The notes under the pieces: model-generated | Database searches by the model: none | What the model was told of the DNA's origin: nothing | Seen by the model: only the letters and a program-made list of their open reading frames with translations | Source: Candidatus Sphingomonas phytovorans | GTDB lineage: Bacteria > Pseudomonadota > Alphaproteobacteria > Sphingomonadales > Sphingomonadaceae | Length of the DNA: 64,000 nucleotides | Direction of reading: 5' to 3' | NCBI GenBank assembly: GCA_029202385.1 | Contig: CP119314.1 | Location: 3,226,501 to 3,290,500 of the forward strand | Shown: piece by piece, positions 1 through 8,743 of the stretch | Layout: every line of letters begins with the position of its first letter | Numbering within the stretch: position 1 is the first letter of the stretch | Translations under genes and position numbers: made by a program

Positions 1-78
1 AGGTTTCGCTTGTTCGAGCGAAGTATCCGGCCCAACGCGCCATCTTCCGCGTCGTTCCTGTCGACGGAAGGGGCGACG

Positions 79-396
79 CTATCGGGTGCCGGCGGCAGGA
101 TCCATGATGCGACGGATATGCGTGTCGGGCAGTGGGAACTGGAACTCGACGCCGAAGCGCTGCTCCTTCGCCCAGACGATGCGGGCGCAGAGCGTGAAAT
201 CGCAGCATTTCAGCGCGAGATAGGAGCCGACCGGGAGCGCATCGGCGCAATAGAGTCGAGCGCCCCGGGAAGAAACATCGAGGACATGGGCGCGGCGCTT
301 CGTGCCGTTGCATTCGATCGAGGCTGGCTGGAACGTCTTGAACCGCGGCGCGAGGCGCGCATGCGGTCCATCCTTCCCCTTGATCGATTCAGCCAT
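79..396 (-). CDS. PilZ domain protein
   Basis: A 105-residue protein consisting of little more than a PilZ domain, the fold that binds cyclic di-GMP and passes its level to motility, adhesion or polysaccharide systems in the cytoplasm. Both sequence hallmarks are visible: an RxxxR pair at residues 14-18 (R14, R18) and a DVSSRG motif at 40-45, followed by the beta-barrel pattern ending in a hydrophobic strand with FGVEFQF. No signal peptide or second domain is present, so it is a stand-alone adaptor. A GGEEF cyclase at the far end of the window is a possible but unlinked source of the ligand. The start at 396 keeps the charged N-terminus that usually precedes the RxxxR motif. Confidence 0.85.
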   Translation of the reverse strand: MAESIKGKDGPHARLAPRFKTFQPASIECNGTKRRAHVLDVSSRGARLYCADALPVGSYLALKCCDFTLCARIVWAKEQRFGVEFQFPLPDTHIRRIMDPAAGTR

Positions 397-703
397 AGGC
401 CCCGCCGGTTTGGCCGTTCATGACGGCTTGGCGCACGGAGGTCGCGCGGAAAGAATCCCTAACGTTGCGGCAACGTCGATTTGGCGGCGGCGAATGAGGA
501 CCGTGAAAATGGCCGCGACCGCAAGAAAACCGCCCGGAATTCCCGTTCGCCTCGCGTCCAGCCCCTTGCCCGCGCCCGGAATCCCGCCGCATCCCGATAT
601 TGCGGCGGCCGGTGCCGTCGCCTAGGGGGCCCGCCATCACCGTTCGGCCCGCGGCAGGAAATATCCGCCGCCAGGCCGCCGTACCAGAGGGAGTTGCCGT
701 TTC

Positions 704-880
704 GTGGGGTGGTTCAAGGCAAGCGTCTTCACGCGCCTGAGATGTCTGTTTGGCCTGCATCAGCCGGACCGGTATGGCGCACGCAAGGTTTCCGGAGAGT
801 GGCATTCGCACTGCCTCGGTTGCGAACGGCGCATGGCGCGCGTCGACGGCAACTGGCGGCGCATCCGACGCTGGAGCTAA
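704..880 (+). CDS. Small zinc-ribbon-like protein (58 aa)
   Basis: A short reading frame with a GTG start at 704, about ten bases after the purine-rich AGAGGGA, ending in TAA at 880. The product is basic and carries Cys14-x4-His19 and Cys37-x2-Cys40 (HCLGC), an arrangement compatible with one structural zinc site. The W and R-rich tail and the CLFGLHQPDR stretch resemble small zinc-ribbon proteins of unknown function that I associate with sphingomonads and relatives; that resemblance is from memory. Residue composition is protein-like, unlike the overlapping frames. It lies alone between the PilZ gene and the convergent epimerase gene. Confidence 0.6.
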   Translation: MGWFKASVFTRLRCLFGLHQPDRYGARKVSGEWHSHCLGCERRMARVDGNWRRIRRWS

Positions 881-906
881 CCCCCCGGCGGTCGGGGCAG
901 CGCCGA

Positions 907-2028
907 TCAGCGTCGAACGCCGAAGCGGTAGATCGTCGTCGACCGGAAGGTTTCGCCCGGGCGCAGCACCGTGGACGGAAAGGCCGGCTGGTTCGGGCTG
1001 TCGGGATAATGCTGGGTCTCCAGCGCGAAGCCGGCACCCTGGCGCAGCATGTGCCCGTCGCGCGCCGCCTGCCGCCCGTTGAAATGGTTGGCGGTGTAGA
1101 ATTGCACGCCGGGCTGGGTCGTGCGCATCTCAAGCGTGCGGCCGCTCGCCGGGTCCCAGGCGCGCGCGCCGACCGGGATCGGGTCGCCGGCCGGCTTCGA
1201 CAGGATGAAATTATGGTCGAAGCCGTTGCCCAGCAGCATTTGCGGGTCGTTCGACGCGACACGGTCCCCGATCCGCGCCGGCTTGCGCAGGTCGAACGGG
1301 GTGCCGGTGACCAGGCGGATCTCGCCGGTCGCGTTGCGCTTGTCGTCGATCGCGGTGAAGCTGTCGGCGACGATCTGGATCAGCTGGTCATCGGTGCCGC
1401 CAACCCGGTCCCCGCCAAGGTTGAAATAGCTGTGGTTGGTCAGGTTGATCACGGTCGGCTTCGTCGTGGTCGCGACATAATCGATCCGCACCGCGTCATC
1501 CTCGGTCAGCGCGTAAGTGACCGCCACGTCCATCGCGCCGGGGAAACCGTTCTCGCCGTCGGCGCTGTGGTAGCGTAGCGTGATGCTGCGGCAGTTCGGC
1601 GTGGCGCAGGGTTCCGCCTTCCACAGCTTCGTGGAGAAACCTTTCTTGCCGCCATGCGACACGATGGCGGTCGGATCGGGCGACAACGGATAGCGCACGC
1701 CGTCGATCGAGAAGCCACCATGCGAGATCCGGTTGGCATAGCGCCCGATCACTGATCCGACGGTCGATGATGCCTCATAGGCAGCCACGTCAGGCAGCGC
1801 GATCACGACGTTGGCGATACGCCCCGCGCGGTCGCGGACGCCGATCTCGTCGATCGCGGCGCCCAGGGTCAGCACCCCCAGCCGCGTGCCGTGCCCGTTG
1901 CGCACCACATAGCGCTCGACCGGCTGGCCTTCAGCGGTGACGCCGAACGCGCTGCGTTCGGGGCCTTGCCCCGCCGCGACGCCGAACGGCAGAGCGAGCA
2001 GGACAAGCAGATGCTTTGCCTGGATCAA
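907..2028 (-). CDS. galM: Aldose 1-epimerase (galactose mutarotase), exported
   Basis: Interconverts alpha and beta anomers of aldoses. The protein shows the family signatures in order: GRYANRI near the N-terminus, NLTNHSYFNL carrying a catalytic histidine, NGFDHNF, and near the C-terminus the ALETQHYPDSPN segment followed by LRPGE, which holds the catalytic glutamate. I prefer a TTG start at 2028: AGGGAGAAGG sits five bases upstream and the product then begins with a compact signal peptide (IQAKHLLVLLALPFGVAA). The longer frame to 2133 would add a charged, non-conserved leader. With the TTG start the precursor is 373 residues and the enzyme would act in the periplasm. It is monocistronic as far as can be seen. 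Confidence 0.88.
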   Translation of the reverse strand: MIQAKHLLVLLALPFGVAAGQGPERSAFGVTAEGQPVERYVVRNGHGTRLGVLTLGAAIDEIGVRDRAGRIANVVIALPDVAAYEASSTVGSVIGRYANRISHGGFSIDGVRYPLSPDPTAIVSHGGKKGFSTKLWKAEPCATPNCRSITLRYHSADGENGFPGAMDVAVTYALTEDDAVRIDYVATTTKPTVINLTNHSYFNLGGDRVGGTDDQLIQIVADSFTAIDDKRNATGEIRLVTGTPFDLRKPARIGDRVASNDPQMLLGNGFDHNFILSKPAGDPIPVGARAWDPASGRTLEMRTTQPGVQFYTANHFNGRQAARDGHMLRQGAGFALETQHYPDSPNQPAFPSTVLRPGETFRSTTIYRFGVRR

Positions 2029-2306
2029 GACGGCCTTCTCCCTCTCATGCCCGCCCTTCTTACGACCGTCGACGACCATGACCAATGGGACGGGACAAGC
2101 CCGTTTGCCGCCCTCACCGGACATCTGTTCCATTTTCAGGCGCCCGCGGCGAATGGGCCGAAACGGTTCAAATATAAGTCAATTATAAATCCGTTAAGTC
2201 GCCCCTTACCGATATTGGTCAGACTCTCTCAAATATAAAAGATGGATTGATACTGTTGACGCCGCAATACCGCATAGACCGCCATCTCTTTCGAGGGATT
2301 GTTGAA

Positions 2307-2597
2307 ATGACTCGACCTTTATGGTCCGGACTTGGATCTCCAAGATCCTGGCACCGGTCAACACGAAGAATATTCTTACTATTCCTTCCTATATCCCTGC
2401 CATTGTGGTTGATCGCGTTACTATTCAGAAAAATAATCAAAGCTGCCGATCGCATTGCGCTGTTCGCATGGAAGTTCTGGAGCGATCCGCCCAGACACCG
2501 CGTCAGATATTACACGGAAAGCGCGCCGCGCGACCGGGACAAGGCGGCTAAGGTGACGATCAAGCGCGGCGCGGAAGAGCGGTTCTTCCAGCATTGA
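2307..2597 (+). CDS. Small hypothetical membrane protein
   Basis: A 96-residue basic protein with one clear hydrophobic segment near residues 22-40 (IFLLFLPISLPLWLIALLF), flanked by arginines, and a hydrophilic C-terminal half rich in R, K and D. The start at 2307 is chosen over an upstream in-frame ATG at 2247 because GAGGGATTG precedes it and the extra leader looks non-coding. The upstream 150 bases are unusually AT-rich for this genome. No family is recognised and there is no obvious operon partner. Confidence 0.45.
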   Translation: MTRPLWSGLGSPRSWHRSTRRIFLLFLPISLPLWLIALLFRKIIKAADRIALFAWKFWSDPPRHRVRYYTESAPRDRDKAAKVTIKRGAEERFFQH

Positions 2598-3028
2598 CGC
2601 CGTTGCTCGCCACGGCATCACGCCAGCTTGTCGGGTTCCTTGCGGGACATACGGCTGCGAATCCCGAAGTTCGGTGACCCCCGCAATTCCGGAATTCGCA
2701 GACACGCATTGTAACGGCTTGATCGAGAAATTGGCCCGCAAAACCGCTTTCGCAGCCCTCGGCCCAACCATGCCACCGCAAAACGGGAGACCCCGAAATC
2801 GGTTGGCTGAGGCGTCATAGAATCCCTTTCGCCGCGATCGTAAACTAGGTGTTTTCACGGTAACCGTCCGAGTCGAAGCCAGCCCAACTCCGGATAACCC
2901 CGGTAGCCGCGACCCCGATGGCAGATGTCGGGACATTATCGACCGCGGCGAGTCGTTCTTCTTCGCGATCACATCACCCGTCGCTATGATCGGAACCTGG
3001 AGATCATGAGAGCAAGGCCGGCTGAAGC
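2598..3028. other. Intergenic stretch, no gene recognised
   Basis: About 430 bases between the small membrane protein and the alkylation repair gene. Open frames on the minus strand run through it and back over the upstream gene, but they have no protein-like features. No terminator with a T-run and no RNA gene was recognised. The AlkD gene promoter presumably lies in the last 100 bases. Confidence 0.5.
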
Positions 3029-3733
3029 ATGACGGCGGATATCATCAGGGACCGGGTCACCGACGTCCTGCTGGCGCTGGAACGCGCGGCATCAGCCCGG
3101 GTCCGGGAGGAGATGGGTCCCCGCTTCGGCATCCATGCCGACAAGGCGATGGGGGTGCAGATGGCGGCGATGCAGGCCATCGCGAAGCCGCTCTATCCGG
3201 ATCATGCGCTGGCCGGCGCCTTGTGGGACACCGGCTGGTACGAGGCGCGGATGGTTGCGTCGATGATCGACGATCCAGCGCTGGTGTCCCCCGGGCAGAT
3301 GGACGCGTGGCGCCTTGATTTCGATAATTGGGCAATCGTCGACACGGTCTGCGCCAAGCTGTTCGACCGGGTGCCCCATGCCTTTGCCAAGATCGACCAA
3401 TGGGCTGCGCTGAACGACGAATTCGGGCGGCGGGCGGCCTTTGCGCTGCTGGCGTGCCGCGCGATCCATCGACGTAGCGACGACGCTGAGTATCGGCGCG
3501 GTCTGGCGCTGATCGAGGCGTGCGCGACCGACGAGCGCAATTTCGTGAAGAAGGCGGTCAACTGGGCATTGCGCGCGATCGGGTTGAAGGCGAGCCCGGC
3601 GTTGCAGACGGCGGCACGCGAGACCGCGGCACGGCTGGCAGCCTCCACGGATCGGACGGCGCGGTGGAACGGGAAGGACGCAATGCGTGCGTTCGCGAGG
3701 ACAGATGATCGGACGAGTGAAACGTCGCCCTGA
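3029..3733 (+). CDS. DNA alkylation repair protein, AlkD-like
   Basis: A 234-residue soluble all-helical protein matching the AlkD/DUF1061 pattern of HEAT-like repeats: an N-terminal RYGIHADKAMGV-like segment (here RFGIHADKAMGVQ), LAGALWDTGWYEARMVASM, then FDNWAIVDTVC and the conserved FVKKAVNWALRAIG near the C-terminus. AlkD-type glycosylases remove bulky N3- and N7-alkyl purines without base flipping; in this wider subfamily glycosylase activity is often unproven. The ATG at 3029 begins directly with the conserved helix. It stands alone on the plus strand, with no ada or alkB neighbour. Confidence 0.85.
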   Translation: MTADIIRDRVTDVLLALERAASARVREEMGPRFGIHADKAMGVQMAAMQAIAKPLYPDHALAGALWDTGWYEARMVASMIDDPALVSPGQMDAWRLDFDNWAIVDTVCAKLFDRVPHAFAKIDQWAALNDEFGRRAAFALLACRAIHRRSDDAEYRRGLALIEACATDERNFVKKAVNWALRAIGLKASPALQTAARETAARLAASTDRTARWNGKDAMRAFARTDDRTSETSP

Positions 3734-4070
3734 ACAATGTCCATCCCGGATCAAGCCAGGCGATATCGACGACGTGGCGGGCCGGCTTGAGTTTGATCAA
3801 CCCCCTGACGGCAACCAGTCGGATGGATCGGGGACGTCGAAACTGCCAGCCCCATGACATGGCCGGCGGCCCGAAATCCGGCTTCGTTACAGTGGCATCA
3901 ACCATCGACGGCGGCTGGCCGCCTGGGGCTGCCGGGCGGCACCGCCATCGTCCGGCCCGGTATCAGCCTCGCGGAATTATTTCCTTTTTGGGTGTTTCCC
4001 GGTTTGCGTTCAGTACCGCATCGGACCTATGCAGGGCGCAGGAGCAGGAGCTCCAGGGAGGGTCGCATCA

Positions 4071-4358
4071 GTGCAGGTTTTCAGGCGAAGGGCCGAGGCC
4101 CGCGTCGCTTTCCGTGCGGGCGTCGCGCCGGACCTTCGAACGGCGGCGGAACAGGCCATCATGGCCGGTCGCTATCTGATTTTCGGCAGCGCCGAAGAGG
4201 GAATGGCGACACTGTTGCTGAGCAGCGCGCCTAAACTGGTCGCGGTCGTCCGCAAGGAAGCCGACCAGCCAGGCAAGATACCGTCCTTCGATGTGCAGTC
4301 GGTACGCGCCGCAGGCGCCGACCTTGACCGGGAGCGCGAGGAACTCAGCCAGCTCTGA
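4071..4358 (+). CDS. Hypothetical protein
   Basis: A possible 95-residue protein with a GTG start at 4071, eight bases after AGGGAGG. The N-terminal third is basic (FRRRAEARVAFRAG); the remainder (MAGRYLIFGSAEEGMATLLL onward) has plausible alternation of hydrophobic and polar residues and ends in a charged DREREELSQL tail. No motif or family is recognised. Overlapping open frames exist on the minus strand (4068-4379) and composition alone does not firmly choose between them. The strong ribosome-binding sequence is the main reason for preferring the plus strand. Confidence 0.4.
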   Translation: MQVFRRRAEARVAFRAGVAPDLRTAAEQAIMAGRYLIFGSAEEGMATLLLSSAPKLVAVVRKEADQPGKIPSFDVQSVRAAGADLDREREELSQL

Positions 4359-4483
4359 GGGCAATTTATTACAGAACAACCCGAATATTTCTCAGAGGGA
4401 ATTTCTATTTCCAAAAGAAAAGAGAAAAATAAGTAATGAAAGTAGCTATATCAACATCATAACTGCAAACGCAGCTCCATCAT

Positions 4484-5356
4484 CTAACCCAGGACCACAA
4501 AACTTCCGACCGAGACCGAGAGGATATCTGAAGGTTTCAGCCTATTCTCATCACCGCTGGCGACGATCGTCAGTTCGGTCCCGGAACGGAGGAAGTCGAA
4601 CCTGTAACAAATCGCGCCCGCGTCAGCGGCGCATGGATAAACACCACCGATCTCAAGCAGGCCGCCGGCCTTGAGGATGGCCGCTTCACAGCTCAGCGCT
4701 TCCGATGAGACGACGTGCTCGCAAGGCTGAGACTTGAGTGTGCCCGCCTTGACCATCGCGAGGGCCATATCAAGCACAAAACCCGCCTGGACGGCGTGGA
4801 ATGCGTCGGGTGCCGGGAACCAGTTTGCCGTGTCCCATTCGTTGTCGCGATCCGCATCGACGCGCTCACGCCATTTGCGATCGATATCGACACATTCCTG
4901 CTGCCAGATCAGCGCCTGGCTCCCCGCATCCCGCTCAACCTTCGGTAGCTGGACGATGTGGAAGGTCCGCCACGCCTCGATGCCGTAGGGCCGCACCGCC
5001 CCCTTCTCATAGGGTTCGCCCGGCTTTTCGGGAGCATATTTCAGCCTGACCAGATCGCGGCGACAGACACCGTCGAATTCGGTGCCGACTGACCGGGTCG
5101 TCAGGTCGACATCGCGCAGCTGCCGGCGATTGATCGGAACGATTCTCTCGGCCGGCTCCAGGATGGAAAGCATATCCTTCCGCAGCACTCCGTTGGCCTC
5201 TCGAAGCGACATCGTCCGGATTTGTTCAGTCGTCAGCCGCTCCCCTGCATCGGCCGAAGTTGCCGGCAAGAGAAGGAGGAGACACGCAATCGCCATCCTC
5301 CATATCGAATGAGCGCCGCCGGGCCGCCGTGGGCCACCCTCCGACCTTTTTTCCAT
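4484..5356 (-). CDS. Exported hypothetical protein
   Basis: A protein of up to 290 residues with a signal peptide (MAIACLLLLLPATSADAG), so the mature part is periplasmic or secreted. It contains several cysteines spaced as in disulfide-bonded exported proteins (CRRD, QECVD, PCEH, SCEA, YPCAADAGAICYR). The RDVDLTTRSVGTEFDG and VRPYGIEAWR segments look conserved in character, but no function is recognised. The in-frame ATG at 5296 begins at the hydrophobic stretch, but its GGAGG is too close to be ideal; 5356 adds a 20-residue basic leader. The gene is divergent from the lipoprotein gene at 5501. Confidence 0.65.
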   Translation of the reverse strand: MEKRSEGGPRRPGGAHSIWRMAIACLLLLLPATSADAGERLTTEQIRTMSLREANGVLRKDMLSILEPAERIVPINRRQLRDVDLTTRSVGTEFDGVCRRDLVRLKYAPEKPGEPYEKGAVRPYGIEAWRTFHIVQLPKVERDAGSQALIWQQECVDIDRKWRERVDADRDNEWDTANWFPAPDAFHAVQAGFVLDMALAMVKAGTLKSQPCEHVVSSEALSCEAAILKAGGLLEIGGVYPCAADAGAICYRFDFLRSGTELTIVASGDENRLKPSDILSVSVGSFVVLG

Positions 5357-5500
5357 TGCCCTTGCCCCCGCGCGATGAGAAGATATGAAGGCTACGATGT
5401 TCTCCCATTGTTCCGCAAGCTATTCAATGCGGCAACATTGCATTTACTTCAACAAGCCAGGATATTGGCAAATCGCGGGCATCGCGCGGGGGGCTGAATC

Positions 5501-6184
5501 ATGCAACATGGGCTGGGCCGTCTTATCCTGGTAGCGGCGCTGTTCGCCTGTGCCGGCTGTGGGGGTGACGGTGCTTCGAGCAATGCGGCTGGCCCGAAAG
5601 CGGCGACGGTACCGCCTGCGCACAAACCTCTTGCGGCGGCTGCGACGCCCAGGCCGAAAGCCAGCAAACCCACAAGCGACATCGTCCAGCGCTATCCCAA
5701 TCCGGGCGCCGACGGGTGGGTCACATATTCGGGGGACGGCACCATCCCTGCCCCGGGAATGACGTGGTTTCGCTTTCCCGGGGACTCGGCCTCCCGATAC
5801 TACAAGATCGATGTCTTCATGGACGACGATTCCCAATATGCCGAAATCAATAATGACAAAGGCAAGGTAATTGCCAATTTCACCAATTTTATCGATGATG
5901 TTGGCATCAGAAAGACACCTGGGTCGATCGATATATTCGGTTATCATGGAGTGGAGAGCGGCCTTCCGGAATATGAGATCATCAGAATCGCGAATGGCCG
6001 CGAATATGCGTCCTATTATTGCTCAATGGATCGCGCCGTCTTCGAACGCATCATCGGCAAGTCGTTCATCGCGGAGAAGGATGGCTCAGCATCTTATACC
6101 GAAAGTGGCTCCGTCGTCTTCTTCCTGGCGTCGGAGGAGCCGAAGCCGGAACGCGATCACTGTACGAAGGGTAGCCAAGGTTGA
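5501..6184 (+). CDS. Putative lipoprotein, unknown function
   Basis: A 227-residue precursor with a lipoprotein signal: LILVAALFACAGC, with the lipidated cysteine at about residue 20, then a low-complexity Ala/Pro/Lys linker to about residue 60 and a globular domain rich in Y, D and F ending in a Cys-containing tail. Nothing catalytic is visible. The architecture (lipobox, flexible linker, about 150-residue beta-rich domain) is the same as in the candidate immunity lipoprotein at 32327-32998, although the sequences are not obviously related. Direction and spacing suggest it could be cotranscribed with the decayed gene that follows. Confidence 0.65.
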   Translation: MQHGLGRLILVAALFACAGCGGDGASSNAAGPKAATVPPAHKPLAAAATPRPKASKPTSDIVQRYPNPGADGWVTYSGDGTIPAPGMTWFRFPGDSASRYYKIDVFMDDDSQYAEINNDKGKVIANFTNFIDDVGIRKTPGSIDIFGYHGVESGLPEYEIIRIANGREYASYYCSMDRAVFERIIGKSFIAEKDGSASYTESGSVVFFLASEEPKPERDHCTKGSQG

Positions 6185-6199
6185 GAATAACGGGCCGGC

Positions 6200-6840
6200 A
6201 TAGCGTGCTGCGCATCACCATGGGGCTCGCGTCCTGCCATTCGTCACCGAGGGAATCCGAGCGGAACCCTCAGCGGAGCCGGCGCGGACCCGGACAGCCA
6301 CTTCCTCCGAAACCAGCGCCGCAACGCCGCAACGGGCCGCGCGCGTCATCGCGGCCATTCGCTGGAAGCGTGAGAAATGCCAGGGCGCGACCCCCTACCC
6401 CGGCCCGAACGAGTTGCAGACCTGTAATGACGAGGCTTCGCGGGCTACCGACAGGGTGCTTCGCCTATCAGCTCAGAACGACCACCTGAACGACCTGCTT
6501 TCCGACATCTTCGACCCGTTGACGGTCATTCTGACCCCGGAAGATGAGCGGCATGATGCGCTGGCGGCACAGGGACAATAAGCGCCCACTATACCGATTT
6601 CGCCATCGCCCGCGCCGCGGTGCTGACCGGAGCCACACTGGTACGGGAGATCACCAGGCGATCGCCGCGACCGTTGTTCGGCTGCCTGGCGGCAAACCAG
6701 GCGACGGAGATATCACCGCTCGCTCGGCCACACATTGCTGGGAAGCGATCCGCAATGCCGATTGCGCCAAATATCCCGTGCCTCGGTGCGCTTCGCGGCT
6801 GGACGACGTGATGCGCCGGATGATCCGGTCGTCCGCCTAG
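6200..6840 (+). pseudogene. Decayed gene(s), probably exported protein
   Basis: Protein-like sequence continues here but only by switching frames. A leader-like run (VLRITMGLA) near 6207-6232 is in a different frame from the following LPFVTEGIRAEPS and the long stretch containing KREKCQG, TCNDEASRATDRVL and FDPLTVILTPEDERHDALAA, which ends in TAA at 6591. Another protein-like run (AHYTDFAIARAAVLTGATLV) follows immediately. A third frame then carries THCWEAIRNADCAKYPVP and ends in TAG at 6840. The simplest reading is one or two small exported proteins disabled by frameshifts; sequencing error is a formal alternative. No family is recognised. Confidence 0.4.
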
Positions 6841-6863
6841 AACGCGTACGACCGGACAGGCGC

Positions 6864-7127
6864 TCAGCCCAGCAAAGCGCTTTCGCCATTGCCGCCCGGG
6901 CCGGGGCGGTGGAAGCCGGTAAGTGGTGCGATATCGTCGAGCGACGCGTCGTCCATGTCCGGGGCCGAGCCCTCGCCGGTCAGCTCGATCAGCGCCTGGT
7001 CGAGCCTGAGCCCTACGCCGCTCAGGCCCATGTCGTCGGCAATGGCGAGCGCGGCGCGGATCAGCGCTGCGAGATCGGCTTCGGCGGCGGCGCGGCCAGA
7101 GGCCGCCTTGCGATCAGTGCCGCTCAT
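6864..7127 (-). CDS. Small hypothetical protein (87 aa)
   Basis: An acidic, Ala-rich cytoplasmic protein with a helical core (EADLAALIRAALAIADDMG followed by LRLDQALIELTGEG). The ATG at 7127 begins MSGTDRK and no upstream in-frame start looks better. It sits downstream of the PepSY gene on the same strand with a gap of about 230 bases. No domain is recognised. Composition is coherent with a real small protein. Confidence 0.5.
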   Translation of the reverse strand: MSGTDRKAASGRAAAEADLAALIRAALAIADDMGLSGVGLRLDQALIELTGEGSAPDMDDASLDDIAPLTGFHRPGPGGNGESALLG

Positions 7128-7359
7128 GCCGCAGGCATCCGAAGGAAGGGAGAAAGGGCCGGTCGACTCGACCCGGCCTGGAAGTGGGTACGCACGAACA
7201 TGCTACTCCTTTCGCTGAAGATGCAGTCGAAAGGAAGGACCTGCAATGGGGTGCGATACCCGATTTGGGACTCCCCTGCCGACCGGATTGCCGCTCGGGA
7301 CGGATCATCAGACGCCAGCGGTGCCGTCGCCTGATCGCGACGGCCCGCTTCCTCGCACA

Positions 7360-8730
7360 TCAGGCCGGACGAACCGGCAGGCCGAGCCAGAGCCCCGCCC
7401 GCAGCCATCGGCGCAGCACCAGCCACTCGGTCAACAGGACGGCAACCAGCGTGACGCCGAGTAGCGGCAGGAACAGGCCCAGCGCGATCAGCAGGACGAA
7501 GAAACCGATCGTGGCGGGTCGTTGCGTCAACGCAGGGGGCGCACCCAGTACGTCGCCGGGCCGTCGCCGCCACCAGAGCACCACACTGCTGACTGACAGC
7601 AGGATCAGGCCGAGCGCGGTCGCTAGGTTCATCAACTGGTTGAGCCAGCCAAACAACTGCCCTTCATGCACCGCGACGCCATAGCCCACCACGCGATCGA
7701 TCAACCGCCGTTCGGCGAAGTCCCGTCGCGACAGGATCCGGCCGCTTGCCCCGTCGAACGTCAGGTCGGTGCGCAACGGACGATTGGCAGCATCCGATTT
7801 CGCGGTCCAGGGCGCGCCCATGCCGGTCGGCGGGGCGATCAGCACCGGTGCGGCGAGACCGAGCGGCGCCACGGTCGCGACCAGCCGGTCGAGCGGCGCG
7901 TAGGAGCCTGCGGGATGCGCCATCGCCATGCCGCCATGCTCGGCGTGCTCGCCCATCATCGCGCGGGTGCCGGCGTCAGCGGCGGCGCGCGCCTTAAGCT
8001 CCTCGGACCGGCCAGTCGTCCAGTCCTGCCTGACCGCCTGTCCCTCGGCGACGGTCCGGATCGTCCTAAGATAGCCGCCCCAGCTCTTCGCCCAGGGCAG
8101 GCCGGAAAGCAGCATGAACAGCGCGAAAGCCGACACCCAGAAACCGGTGACGCCGTGAAGGTCGCGCCAGAAACGCCGTCCTCCCGATCGAAGCCGGGGA
8201 TAGACGACCCCGCCGAGCCCGCCACCGCGCGGCCACCACAGGAACAGGCCGGACAGGATCATCACGATCGTCCAGGAAGCAGCCAGCTCGACGAGATAGG
8301 AGCCGGGCGTGCCCGCGAGGAGTTCCCCATGCAGGCGGAAGACGATGCGCATCGGGCGTTGGTCCTCATCCACCCTGGCCAGCACCGCCAGGGTGCGGGG
8401 ATGCACATAGACACGGGTCTCCCCCTGCCCTGCCCCCACGATCACCTGCACCGCCTGGGTTGGCGTCTCCGGAAGCTGGTAGCGATGGAGCACCGACCCC
8501 GGCACCGCGCGCACCGCGGCGGCGACCTGAGCCGCGGCGGTGGCGGGAGGGCCATCGACCGCCAGACGGGCATAAGGCCGATCGAGGAACGCCTCGATCT
8601 GCGGCCGGAACAGATAGATCGATCCGGTGACGGCCAGCCACAGCACGAAGGGGATGCAGAACAGCCCGGCATAGAAATGCCATCGCCAGACAGCATTATA
8701 GCCTGGCCAGCGGCGGACGGAATCATTCAT
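7360..8730 (-). CDS. PepSY-associated membrane protein, metal/siderophore uptake
   Basis: About 456 residues with four main membrane segments and PepSY-type periplasmic regions: an early helix (YAGLFCIPFVLWLAVTGSIY), a central pair (SWTIVMILSGLFLWWPR; GFWVSAFALFMLLSGLPW) and C-terminal helices after a GVAVHEGQLFGWLNQL motif. Members of this family (PiuB/FsqB type) sit with TonB receptors and act in reductive release or handling of imported iron chelates. A His/Met-rich insertion (GEHAEHGGMAMAHP, near residue 280) hints at metal binding. The start is at 8730 because AGGGGG lies nine bases upstream, whereas the ATG at 8739 touches it. The receptor gene stops only 14 bases upstream, so the genes are surely cotranscribed. 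Confidence 0.85.
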   Translation of the reverse strand: MNDSVRRWPGYNAVWRWHFYAGLFCIPFVLWLAVTGSIYLFRPQIEAFLDRPYARLAVDGPPATAAAQVAAAVRAVPGSVLHRYQLPETPTQAVQVIVGAGQGETRVYVHPRTLAVLARVDEDQRPMRIVFRLHGELLAGTPGSYLVELAASWTIVMILSGLFLWWPRGGGLGGVVYPRLRSGGRRFWRDLHGVTGFWVSAFALFMLLSGLPWAKSWGGYLRTIRTVAEGQAVRQDWTTGRSEELKARAAADAGTRAMMGEHAEHGGMAMAHPAGSYAPLDRLVATVAPLGLAAPVLIAPPTGMGAPWTAKSDAANRPLRTDLTFDGASGRILSRRDFAERRLIDRVVGYGVAVHEGQLFGWLNQLMNLATALGLILLSVSSVVLWWRRRPGDVLGAPPALTQRPATIGFFVLLIALGLFLPLLGVTLVAVLLTEWLVLRRWLRAGLWLGLPVRPA

Positions 8731-8743
8731 CGTTCGCATCCCC

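Noticed and set aside
389..811. Minus-strand open frame
   Set aside because: Composition is typical of an antisense frame in GC-rich DNA, and the small zinc-ribbon gene on the plus strand explains part of it better.
2421..2972. Minus-strand frame over the intergenic region
   Set aside because: No domain, overlaps the small membrane protein antisense, and lacks protein-like residue patterns.
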